Source of the DNA: an uncultured Clostridia bacterium
GTDB lineage: Bacteria; Bacillota; Clostridia; UMGS1810
DNA: 64,000 nt
Assembly: GCA_934481345.1 (NCBI GenBank)
Contig: CAKSPF010000002.1
Location: 186,001 to 250,000 of the forward strand
Direction: 5' to 3'
The position numbers were made by a program, and so were the translations under genes. Below the pieces are notes generated by a model, which saw only the letters and a program-made list of their open reading frames with translations, did not search any database and had not been told where the DNA came from. Positions 34,366-42,186 of the stretch are shown here, one piece after another; position 1 is the stretch's first letter, and every line of letters begins with the position of its first letter.

Positions 34366-35703
34366 ATGAATAAAAAAATAGGCTTCGTTTCGCTCGGATG
34401 TGCAAAAAATCTTACCGACACCGAAACGATGCTCGGCGTTTTGGTTGACGACGGATTTGAGATTACTGCCGACGTGACCGAGGCAAATGTAATAGTTGTT
34501 AATACCTGCGCGTTTATCGAAAGCGCAAAGGAAGAATCAATCAATGCCATTCTTGATATGGCAAAATATAAAGAGGGCATATGTGAATTGCTTATTGTGA
34601 CCGGATGCCTTGCACAGCGCTACAGGAGCGAAATAGAACAGGAGCTTGGCGAGGTTGATATAATTCTCGGCACAACGGATTATGACAAAATCTCGCGCGT
34701 AATAAAAGAGTATTATGAAAACGGCGAGAAAAATTCGGCAGTAAGTGATGCCAATTCGGCAGTAAGCTATGAATTACCGAGAATATTGAGCACACCGTCT
34801 TATATGGCATATCTTAAAATTGCCGACGGATGCGATAATTTCTGTACTTACTGCATAATTCCAAAGCTTCGCGGCAGATATGTGAGCCGCCCGGAGGAGA
34901 GTATAATCGCCGAAGCACAGCGGCTTGCCGAAAACGGTGTAAAAGAAATTATTCTTATTGCCCAGGATACGGCATATTATGGTATGGAGAGAGGAAAAGG
35001 CGCTCTTGCCTCTTTGCTCAAAAAACTTTCCCGGATTGACGGCATAGAGTGGATAAGGCTGCAATATTGCTATCCGGAAAACATAACTGACGAGCTTATA
35101 GATGAAATCGCGTCCAATAAGAAAATCGTAAAATATATTGATATGCCGCTTCAGCATGTTTCAGATAATGTGCTCAGAAGAATGGGCAGAAAAAGCCGTC
35201 TTGCCGAGATAGAACAGCTTATCGGTAAATTACGCGGCAAAATACCCACTCTTGCGATACGCACGTCAATAATAGTCGGATTTCCGGGCGAAACGGACGC
35301 AGATTTTGAAATACTTAAAAGCTTTATTGAAAAATACAGGCTGGACAGGGTAGGAGTATTTGAATATTCGCGTGAAGAAAATACGCCTGCCGCACAGTTT
35401 GAAGACCAGATACCGGACTTTGTTAAACAAAAGCGCAGAAATGAGCTTATGGAACTGCAAAGCCGCGTTTCTGCGGAAATTAACAAGGAAAAAGAAGGAA
35501 CTGTAACATATGCCATTGTGGAAGGCTATGATGATGAAAATTTCTGCTATGTAGGCAGAACTGCTGCGGATACTCCGGAGGTAGACGGTGCCGCATACAT
35601 TTACAGTACACAAGAATTACATGCCGGAGATATTGTGAAAATAAAAATAATTTCTTCGGATGAATACGATATAACGGGAGAGATGATTAATGAATTTGCC
35701 TAA
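34366..35703 (+). CDS. rimO: Ribosomal protein S12 methylthiotransferase RimO
   Basis: The 445-residue radical SAM enzyme adds a methylthio group to an Asp of ribosomal protein S12. The N-terminal UPF0004 domain has its three cluster cysteines in SLGCAKN, VNTCAF and VTGCLAQR; the radical SAM cluster is DGCDNFCTYCIIP; a TRAM domain ends the protein. A tandem seven-residue duplication (NSAVSDA then NSAVSYE, 34732-34773) lies in the linker before the radical SAM domain. It is 58 bases after recX and overlaps pgsA by 14 bases. Confidence 0.96.
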   Translation: MNKKIGFVSLGCAKNLTDTETMLGVLVDDGFEITADVTEANVIVVNTCAFIESAKEESINAILDMAKYKEGICELLIVTGCLAQRYRSEIEQELGEVDIILGTTDYDKISRVIKEYYENGEKNSAVSDANSAVSYELPRILSTPSYMAYLKIADGCDNFCTYCIIPKLRGRYVSRPEESIIAEAQRLAENGVKEIILIAQDTAYYGMERGKGALASLLKKLSRIDGIEWIRLQYCYPENITDELIDEIASNKKIVKYIDMPLQHVSDNVLRRMGRKSRLAEIEQLIGKLRGKIPTLAIRTSIIVGFPGETDADFEILKSFIEKYRLDRVGVFEYSREENTPAAQFEDQIPDFVKQKRRNELMELQSRVSAEINKEKEGTVTYAIVEGYDDENFCYVGRTAADTPEVDGAAYIYSTQELHAGDIVKIKIISSDEYDITGEMINEFA

Positions 35704-36247
35704 TAAGATAACCCTGGCAAGAATTTGCTTAATACCTGTGTTTATGGCAGTGCTTATGTGCGGAAACTATTTTGAATGGCAGTATTTTGGTATATGGGCG
35801 GCGGTCGTATTTGCCATAGCGTCGCTTACCGACGGAATAGACGGTCACATAGCAAGGAGCAGGGGGCTTGTTACCGATTTCGGAAAATTTGCAGACCCGC
35901 TCGCCGATAAGCTTTTGGTTTCCACGGCGCTTATATGCTTTGTGCAGCTTGACTGGATGCCGGCATATATGGCGGTTATTATAGTGGCGCGCGAGTTTAT
36001 AGTGACGGGACTCAGAACCATAGCCGCTTCAAAAGGAATAGTAATGGCGGCAATAATGACAGGGAAAATTAAAACAACAATTCAGATTATCGCTATATTG
36101 TGTACCATGCTTTTCAGTACGGCAGATTTTACAATATGCGGTTATCCGGGCATAGGATTTATTACAATGGCAATTTCAACGCTGTTTACAATATATTCCG
36201 GAATCGAATATATTGCAAGAAACCGCAGTTTGTTAAGCGATATGTAG
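35690..36247 (+). CDS. pgsA: CDP-diacylglycerol-glycerol-3-phosphate 3-phosphatidyltransferase
   Basis: The 185-residue membrane enzyme makes phosphatidylglycerol phosphate. It carries the CDP-alcohol phosphotransferase signature in SLTDGIDGHIARSRGLVTDFGKF split as DGIDGHIARSRG and DFGKFADPLADK, with the eight spaced acidic and glycine residues present, and about five hydrophobic segments. It starts inside the end of rimO, as is common in Clostridia. Confidence 0.96.
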   Translation: MNLPNKITLARICLIPVFMAVLMCGNYFEWQYFGIWAAVVFAIASLTDGIDGHIARSRGLVTDFGKFADPLADKLLVSTALICFVQLDWMPAYMAVIIVAREFIVTGLRTIAASKGIVMAAIMTGKIKTTIQIIAILCTMLFSTADFTICGYPGIGFITMAISTLFTIYSGIEYIARNRSLLSDM

Positions 36248-36262
36248 TGAGAGGGGCATTTG

Positions 36263-37447
36263 ATGTTCAGTTTTATTGCAAGGCTGTTTGTAAAAAACAG
36301 CGAAAGCGTAAAGTCCGTTCACGAAAGAGAATTGATAGGTAAGCGTGCAGGAAAAACAGGCATAGTTTGTAATGTTTTTCTGTTTGCATTTAAGCTTTTA
36401 ACCGGTCTTGTTTCCGGAAGTATATCGGTTGTCGCCGATGCGGTAAATAACTTGTCGGACGCACTTTCCTCGACAATAACGGTAGTGTGTTTTAGGCTTT
36501 CCGGAAAGCCTGCGGATGAGGAACATCCATACGGCCATCAGAGAATAGAATATATAGCTGCAATGCTCGTGTCGTTTATTATTTTAGTTATAGGATATGA
36601 GCTTGTAAAGACTTCGTTTGCAAAGATTTTCAATTCTACGAAAACCGAATTCAGTTATCTGACTCTTGCTGCCTTGTGCATTTCGGTTCTGGTAAAAATC
36701 TTTATGAACAGAATGTACGGCATAATCGGTGAACGAATTAATTCTGCGGTGCTTAAGGCTGCCGCTCAGGACAGTATAAATGATGTGTACAGCACTGTTG
36801 CCGTTTTGGTTTCGGTTTTAATTACAAAGCTGACGGGACTTGAACTTGACGGCTATATGGGTATTGCCGTATCTGTTTTTATTATATGGTCCGGAGTATG
36901 TCTGATAAAGGAAACTGCCGACCCGCTTTTGGGTACTGCGCCGGATTATGAGTTTGTCAAAACCTTGGAAAACAAAATTATGCAGTATGACGGAGTGATA
37001 GGCATACATGATATGATGGTTCATAACTACGGACCGGATAAAATTTTTGCGTCTGTTCATGCTGAAGTTCCTGCAAATGAGGATGTTCTTGTAAGTCATG
37101 ATATAATAGACAATATAGAACGTGATATTTATAAGTTGTATAATGTTAATCTGGTAATTCATATGGATCCTGTTGTGACAGATGACGAAAGCACAAATAA
37201 TGCGCGGCTGAAAGTAACGGAAATCGTAAATGAACTGAGCACAGAATTGTCATTGCATGATTTCAGAGTCGTTCCCGGTCAGACGCATACAAATATTGTG
37301 TTTGATGTGGTTGTGCCGTATAAGTTTGAGTATTCAGATGATGATATTAAAATTATAATCGAAGACAGGGTAAAAGCCGTATTGGGTGAAAATTACTATT
37401 GCATTATTTCTATTGATAAGCAGTATGTACCAAACGGAGAAAAATAA
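36263..37447 (+). CDS. Cation diffusion facilitator family transporter
   Basis: The 394-residue protein has six predicted transmembrane helices with the metal-site motif ADAVNNLSDALSS in helix II, EEHPYGHQRIEYIAAM at the helix II-III region, and AAAQDSINDVYST in helix V, followed by a cytoplasmic domain (about 210-290) and a C-terminal extension of about 90 residues. CDF proteins export Zn2+, Mn2+, Fe2+ or related ions by proton exchange. The Asn-Asp pattern in helix II is compatible with Mn2+ or Fe2+ as well as Zn2+. The ATG at 36263 follows GAGGGG. Confidence 0.93.
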   Translation: MFSFIARLFVKNSESVKSVHERELIGKRAGKTGIVCNVFLFAFKLLTGLVSGSISVVADAVNNLSDALSSTITVVCFRLSGKPADEEHPYGHQRIEYIAAMLVSFIILVIGYELVKTSFAKIFNSTKTEFSYLTLAALCISVLVKIFMNRMYGIIGERINSAVLKAAAQDSINDVYSTVAVLVSVLITKLTGLELDGYMGIAVSVFIIWSGVCLIKETADPLLGTAPDYEFVKTLENKIMQYDGVIGIHDMMVHNYGPDKIFASVHAEVPANEDVLVSHDIIDNIERDIYKLYNVNLVIHMDPVVTDDESTNNARLKVTEIVNELSTELSLHDFRVVPGQTHTNIVFDVVVPYKFEYSDDDIKIIIEDRVKAVLGENYYCIISIDKQYVPNGEK

Positions 37448-37466
37448 TAAGACGGTCGGTGATAAG

Positions 37467-37664
37467 ATGAAAGTCATAGTTGACAGAATAGAGGGAGAAA
37501 TGCTCGTTGTCGAGCTTGAAAATATGAGCACCGTAAATATACCGCACGCTGTAATTCCCGAAGCAAAAGAGGGTGATGTAATAAATATAACCGTTGACAG
37601 CGGTGATACGGAAATAAGGCGCAGAAGAATCAGAGAAAAAATGAATAAACTATGGGAAAATTAA
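37467..37664 (+). CDS. DUF3006-like small protein
   Basis: The 65-residue protein (MKVIVDRIEGEMLVVELENM, then VINITVDSGDTEIRRRRIREKMNKLWEN in two parts) matches the DUF3006 pattern: a short beta-barrel ending in a basic RRRIREKMNKL helix. Its function is unknown. Its ATG follows GGTGATAAG, 19 bases after the CDF gene. It is bounded by a bidirectional terminator. Confidence 0.82.
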   Translation: MKVIVDRIEGEMLVVELENMSTVNIPHAVIPEAKEGDVINITVDSGDTEIRRRRIREKMNKLWEN

Positions 37665-37682
37665 TTAATTTAATTTTATGGC

Positions 37683-37716
37683 AAAAATACCGCAGAAGTC
37701 ATCTGCGGTATTTTTT
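37683..37716. terminator. Bidirectional terminator
   Basis: A fourteen-pair stem (AAAAATACCGCAGA / TCTGCGGTATTTTT) with an AGTCA loop lies between the plus-strand DUF3006-like gene and the minus-strand murC. Confidence 0.88.
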
Positions 37717-37719
37717 ATA

Positions 37720-39057
37720 CTAATCAATAAGCATAGGACCGATGTCGCATACATTTCCTGCTCCCATAGTGAGCACTACATCACCTTCGGAGGCATTTTT
37801 TCTTATATAATCGGCTATATCTTTAAAGTCTTTGATATATACGGCGTTTTTGATTTTGTCGGCAAGCTGTTTTGCATTTACAAGACCGGTGTCTTTTTCT
37901 CTTGCGGCAAAAATATCTGTGATAATCACATTCTCCGCAGCGGAAAGCGCGTCGGCAAATTCGTCAAGCAGGCTGTATGTCCGCGTATAAGTGTGCGGCT
38001 GGAAAATACACCATTCATGATTGTGCGCCACTTTCTTTAATGCTGACAGCGTAGCCGAGATTTCTGTCGGGTGGTGCGCGTAGTCATCAATAATAATCGC
38101 TCCGTTAACAAATCCTTTTTTCTCAAAACGTCTTTTTGTTCCGGTAAATGCTTCAAGACCTGCCTTGATTGATTTTAAATCAATTCCCATTTTGTATGCG
38201 GCAAGTGCTGCGGCTGTTGCATTTAAAACATTGTGTATGCCTACAACGTTTAAATTAAGTCTGAATAGTTTTTCGCCGTCTTTGATGACATCAAATGAAG
38301 GATAGCCAAACTGTGAAAATTCAATGTTTTCGGCTGTAAAATCGGCATTTTTAAAGCCAAAGGTATATACTTTTGCATTAATGTTTTTTACGGACTTAAT
38401 TGAATTTTCGCTTTCTGCATTTGTGACAACGAATCCGTCTTTCGGAACAAGACTCGCAAACTCGTTAAAAGCGTTTATAATGTCGTCAATATCGCGGTAA
38501 TAGTCAAGGTGGTCTTCTTCAACGTTAAGTATAATTGCAACGGTAGGGAAGAATTTGAGGAAATTCCTCATATATTCGCATGTTTCGGTGACGAAATACT
38601 CACTTTTTCCGATTCTCAGGTTGCCGTCTATGCCGTCAAGTTTGCCGCCGACCATTACGGTAGGATCAAGACCGGCTTTTATGAGTATGTAAGCCATCAT
38701 TGAGGTTACAGTGGTTTTTCCGTGTGTACCCGCTACGCTTACCGCGGTGTGGTAGTTTTTCATAATCCGTCCGAGCATGGTTGCGCGGTCTATAAGCTCA
38801 ATGCCTTTTTCGCGCGCTGCAATCATTTCCGGGTTGTCATCCTTAACGGCGGATGTATAGACTACAAGGTTCTGATTTGTAATATTATTTTTGTTTTGAC
38901 CTATACTAACTTCGGCGCCGAGCTGAATCAATTCCTTTACGGTTTCCGATTCCGATGAATCTGAGCCGGAAACTCTGATGCCGTTATTTAACAGTACCTT
39001 GGCAATGCCGCTCATGCTTATGCCGCCGATTCCTATAAAATGAACATAATCAACCAA
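37720..39057 (-). CDS. murC: UDP-N-acetylmuramate-L-alanine ligase MurC
   Basis: The 445-residue ligase adds the first amino acid of the peptidoglycan stem peptide in the cytoplasm. The N-terminal Rossmann domain starts VHFIGIGGISMSGIAKVL, the ATP loop is GTHGKTTVTSM, the acceptor-site region is IDDYAHHPTEI and the C-terminal ligase domain contains FQPHTYTRT. TTG at 39057 is taken as the start because GGAG lies nine bases before it; the upstream TTG at 39072 overlaps that site. Confidence 0.97.
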   Translation of the reverse strand: MVDYVHFIGIGGISMSGIAKVLLNNGIRVSGSDSSESETVKELIQLGAEVSIGQNKNNITNQNLVVYTSAVKDDNPEMIAAREKGIELIDRATMLGRIMKNYHTAVSVAGTHGKTTVTSMMAYILIKAGLDPTVMVGGKLDGIDGNLRIGKSEYFVTETCEYMRNFLKFFPTVAIILNVEEDHLDYYRDIDDIINAFNEFASLVPKDGFVVTNAESENSIKSVKNINAKVYTFGFKNADFTAENIEFSQFGYPSFDVIKDGEKLFRLNLNVVGIHNVLNATAAALAAYKMGIDLKSIKAGLEAFTGTKRRFEKKGFVNGAIIIDDYAHHPTEISATLSALKKVAHNHEWCIFQPHTYTRTYSLLDEFADALSAAENVIITDIFAAREKDTGLVNAKQLADKIKNAVYIKDFKDIADYIRKNASEGDVVLTMGAGNVCDIGPMLID

Positions 39058-39244
39058 AATTAAACACTCCAATATTCAGACTGACTGTTTACCGCATTGT
39101 CAGCCCGTTTTTTTATAATATAAAACTTATTCCATAATTTGCTATATAAATATTATACACCTAAATTGTAAAAAAATAAACACAAAATTATTAAATTAGT
39201 ATAAATTTTTTAAAAATACAAAAGCTATGCACGGAGGTGTTAAT

Positions 39245-39535
39245 ATGGAAATTACAGATATAAGGATAAGACAAATGGCACAGGACAGCAAAATGAAGGC
39301 CGTGGTGTCTGTAACCTTCGACAATTGCTTTGTCGTGCATGACATAAAGATTATAGACGGGCAGGACAGGCTCTTTATAGCAATGCCGAGCCGGAAAACC
39401 CCGGATAATGAATTCAAAGACATAGCGCACCCGATAAATATCGAAATGCGGGAACTGCTGTCACAGAGAATTTTGGAAAAGTACAATTCCACACTCATAC
39501 AGCAGGAAGCGACAGACGCCGATTTTGTAAATTAG
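39245..39535 (+). CDS. spoVG: Septation/regulatory protein SpoVG
   Basis: The 96-residue protein starts MEITDIRIRQM and has the invariant AVVSVTFDNCFVVHDIKI and FIAMPSRK segments of SpoVG, a small nucleic-acid-binding regulator of septation and sporulation. The ATG at 39245 follows CGGAGGTG. A terminator follows, so it is a one-gene unit divergent from murC. The intergenic region is AT-rich and no clear SigH promoter was identified. Confidence 0.97.
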   Translation: MEITDIRIRQMAQDSKMKAVVSVTFDNCFVVHDIKIIDGQDRLFIAMPSRKTPDNEFKDIAHPINIEMRELLSQRILEKYNSTLIQQEATDADFVN

Positions 39536-39541
39536 GCTTAT

Positions 39542-39572
39542 AAAAGGACGGTATATATACCGTCCTTTTTTG
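39542..39572. terminator. Terminator after spoVG
   Basis: A perfect inverted repeat with the arm AAAAGGACGGTATA is followed on the plus strand by a T tract. It can also serve the minus-strand anti-sigma unit. Confidence 0.85.
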
Positions 39573-39635
39573 AGTTTGAAAATTCCGATACAAAATCATT
39601 GCATGTTTACATAGTTTGACTGATTTTCGAAAAAT

Positions 39636-40519
39636 TTATTTTTTATTTGATTCAAGTTTTGCGCTTTCGATCATATCCTGCGTGATTATAATTTCCTTGG
39701 TGTCTGCATTGCTTTCCGTTTTGCCGGTATTATCGGAAGACTGTTCGCTTTTATTCAGTTTATCCAGGTATTCGGCTGCTTTTTCGGGGTTTGCCTTTGA
39801 TTTGTCAAGCTTTAACTTGATAAAAATGTTTGTGCCTTTATAATCTTTCATGGGTGCAATAGCGCCCGTTTTTTCATCAAAAGAATATGATGTGTTATCC
39901 AAAAAAGGTTCAGAGAGAACAGCCATGTATACGTTTCTGTCGGCAAAAAATTCTATGTTGTAAATTCTACTATGCGATAGAGAACACCGTTAATAATATC
40001 GGCTGTATACCCTCCGTTCATTGTGAAAATATTATACTGCCATGGCTTTAGTCCTTCAATAAGGGGTGTTACCAAAATGTTATCATCAAAAGTCATGGGT
40101 GAACCGTCGGTTTTTTCAACGGCAACTACTGCGTAAGTTCTTTCGGGGGAAAGCTTACCGGATGACGATTTGAATTTGCTTAGATTTTTACCGTTGGTAA
40201 TACCGAGCACGGTTGCTTTATAATCCCCGTCTGTAACCGCGTCGGAAACAGAGCCTTGTTTTTCAAAATATTGAGCTAATTCCGTATCTCCGAGCATATT
40301 TGCCACATCCACGGCGCTTAAAAGACGAAACGCTGCAAAAACGGTTGTTCCGATTAAACAGATTATAACTGCTGCAAGCAGCAGTGTGCGTTTTAAGCTG
40401 TGATAATTTTTTGCTGACATATTTATTTCCTCACTTTCAAAATCGAAAGGAGTTTCTATGTTGGATTTCATGATTTTTGCGTGTTCCTGCAATTTTATTT
40501 CCAAATCAGAAATTTTCAT
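39636..40519 (-). pseudogene. Putative anti-sigma factor, frameshifted
   Basis: Two minus-strand frames make one gene. The first (40519-39953) encodes a cytoplasmic N-terminus, one hydrophobic helix (about residues 46-67, TLLLAAVIICLIGTTVFAAF) and an extracytoplasmic domain ending YRIVEFTT before a TAG. In the next frame the sequence continues without loss as NIEFFADRNVYMAVLSEPF and runs to a stop at 39636. Restoring one base in the ACAAC at about 39957 gives a continuous product of about 294 residues. The architecture and the location after an ECF sigma gene fit an anti-sigma factor of the DUF4179-like kind. It is either a real one-base deletion or a sequencing error. Start ATG at 40519, with AGGAG nearby. 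Confidence 0.75.
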
Positions 40520-40531
40520 TTACAAATCTCC

Positions 40532-40983
40532 TTACAAATGTTTTTTTAATTCCGACAATGCTTTCTTTGTTTTGTATTTTACCGTTGAAACAGGCTGTTT
40601 CATGACTTTTGCCATTTCCTCATATGTCATTTCATTGTAGTAACGAAGAGTTATGTATACAGACAGCTTTGGATTCATTCTGCATATGCAATCCACAATA
40701 TTCATTTCTGCCAACGGTATATCATAAAATACATTTACGGTGTCTGTAAGTTCCTCTGTGTACCGCCGTTTTTTAATAAAATCCTTGCTTTGTTGATTAC
40801 AATTCGGGTAAACCATGTTTTAAAGTATTCTTTATATTTAAGTTTATTAAATGACTTTAATGCCGATAAAACCGATTCCTGCATACAATCCTTTGCGTCT
40901 TCGGTGTTGTGCAAATAACCGATTGCAACTAAAAATAAGGATTTTTCACATTCCTTATATTTTTGCTCGAACAGTTCGTACAA
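40532..40983 (-). pseudogene. ECF-type sigma-70 factor, frameshifted
   Basis: Region 2 is encoded in the frame starting with TTG at 40983 (GGAGG upstream): YLHNTEDAKDCMQESVLSAL then YFKTWFTRIVINKA. The frame then runs out of homology and stops. From about 40792 the adjacent frame continues as SKDFIKKRRYTEE and reaches region 4, YNEMTYEEMAKVMKQPVST and VKYKTKKALSELKK, ending at 40532. One A missing from the AAAGCAAGG stretch explains the break; with it restored, the product is about 150 residues. It would recruit RNA polymerase to stress genes. It precedes the putative anti-sigma gene by 12 bases, the usual arrangement. Confidence 0.8.
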
Positions 40984-41024
40984 ATTAAATCCTCCTTCCG
41001 CCTTTGTAAAAGCCTTTACAATTA

Positions 41025-41031
41025 TTAGACG
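41025..41031 (-). promoter_or_regulatory. Possible ECF-type -10 element (autoregulation)
   Basis: CGTCTAA on the minus strand lies about 45 bases upstream of the sigma gene start, with TTGACT about 17 bases further upstream. CGTC-type -10 boxes are typical of ECF promoters, which the factor itself normally uses. The rest of the 273-base gap up to 41256 holds one imperfect hairpin at 41119-41162 and nothing else recognisable. Confidence 0.45.
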
Positions 41032-41256
41032 ATTCAGAAAACAAAAAAGTCAAAAATAAATATGATAAAATTGCAGTTAAATAAAAATACCTGCTAAATG
41101 TAAGATGAATGTATTAAAAAACTGTTTTTTGCCTGATGGGAACTTTGGCAAGAAAACAGTTTATCAAGTAAAACATGAATGTGTAAGTATAAAGAAATAA
41201 CAGAATGACATATGCTTGACCATGTACATTTACTTATTATTAAAATAATTCTGAAA

Positions 41257-41883
41257 TCACTCTTTATTTCCGGTAATAAAATAATCGCAATATTTGCCGC
41301 CGTCAGCCAGCGTCTGTTTCCTGTGCAATATGCCGTGCTGGAGGGTGATCATCACTTCATCCAATTCGCAAAACAGAGGCATAAGCTCGGAAACACTCAG
41401 CTTTTTTGTATAAATGCAGATGGGACAACGGGTGATGCGGTAGTAACAGGCACCCTCATACGGCTGCCCGACAAAATCCACTTTGAAGGAGGTGGGGTAC
41501 ATTGCCTCTTTTTCCGGAGTATACCACATGGCATATTTAATAACGTTCTTTTTGTTCTCCTCCTTGCCCTTGTCGGTGTTCAGGTCGGTTTTGGCAAAGT
41601 ACCATTTGATATGGTAAAGTGAGCGGCGCATCATTTCCTGCACGGTCTCCGGCGGAATCTTTTTTTCGCTTGCCACATACGGCGCAACGAAGGCAAGCGC
41701 GAACAGTTCATTGTATGCCATGGGGTTGCCGTCACCGATGTCATCCGCATGTTCGACCAGTTCCCGATAGACTTTTTTGCTTTTTTTCATAATCATTGCA
41801 GCATATGCCTTGCCGTATTTCTCTGCCAAAACCTTTTTCATGGGACTTTTGAACATCCAAAAATAGAAACCGTTGTATTTCAT
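41257..41883 (-). CDS. L-2-amino-thiazoline-4-carboxylic acid hydrolase-like protein
   Basis: The 208-residue protein resembles the ATC hydrolase family (PF14196), which opens the thiazoline ring of L-2-amino-thiazoline-4-carboxylate in bacterial cysteine formation; many gut homologues have unknown substrates. The features used are the RCPICIYTKK cysteine motif, the following MPLFCELDEVM acidic motif, the HGILHRKQTLADGGKYCDYF ending and the helical N-terminus. It stands alone, with its own promoter and a palindromic operator-like repeat. No ribosome binding site of note was seen other than GGAGGC upstream. Assignment is by motif memory, so it is moderate. Confidence 0.65.
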   Translation of the reverse strand: MKYNGFYFWMFKSPMKKVLAEKYGKAYAAMIMKKSKKVYRELVEHADDIGDGNPMAYNELFALAFVAPYVASEKKIPPETVQEMMRRSLYHIKWYFAKTDLNTDKGKEENKKNVIKYAMWYTPEKEAMYPTSFKVDFVGQPYEGACYYRITRCPICIYTKKLSVSELMPLFCELDEVMITLQHGILHRKQTLADGGKYCDYFITGNKE

Positions 41884-41911
41884 ATCACTTAGCCTCCCGT
41901 CTGCCTACCGC

Positions 41912-41931
41912 ATAATTACACTGTAATTATA
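41912..41931. promoter_or_regulatory. Palindromic operator-like repeat overlapping the -10 box
   Basis: ATAATTAC and GTAATTAT are inverted arms separated by ACT. The repeat covers the -10 box of the ATC-hydrolase-like gene promoter, an arrangement typical of repressor sites. Confidence 0.55.
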
Positions 41932-41955
41932 GTACAACAGTCATTTTTTTGTCAA
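41926..41955 (-). promoter_or_regulatory. Promoter of the ATC-hydrolase-like gene
   Basis: On the minus strand TTGACA (41955-41950) and TATAAT (41931-41926) are 18 bases apart. The 303-base gap between this gene and the chimera gene contains this promoter, the operator-like repeat, the chimera promoter and otherwise plain AT-rich sequence. Confidence 0.8.
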
Positions 41956-42068
41956 GCAAGACTTACTCTGCTTAAACATATAATCACCTTTCAAACTATG
42001 TTATATATGCAAAAAGTATTTTTATAAACACAGCATTTGTGCATTATATTATTGCATGCAAAGTGTAA

Positions 42069-42096
42069 TTGACAACCAAATAAATTGTGATATAAT
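42069..42096 (+). promoter_or_regulatory. Promoter of the SBP/SecD-head chimera gene
   Basis: Perfect TTGACA (42069-42074) and TATAAT (42091-42096) boxes are 16 bases apart, 90 bases upstream of the start codon. Confidence 0.8.
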
Positions 42097-42186
42097 ATAA
42101 ACAAAAACAGTTTTAGGATATGAAACTATATAAAAAAGTCAATCAATTATTAAGAACGTTAATTAATATATAAAATATGGGGTTTT

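Noticed and set aside
41119..41162. Imperfect hairpin AAACTGTTTT...AAAACAGTTT as a mobile-element end
   Set aside because: No second copy, target duplication or transposase was seen; it is a single isolated inverted repeat.
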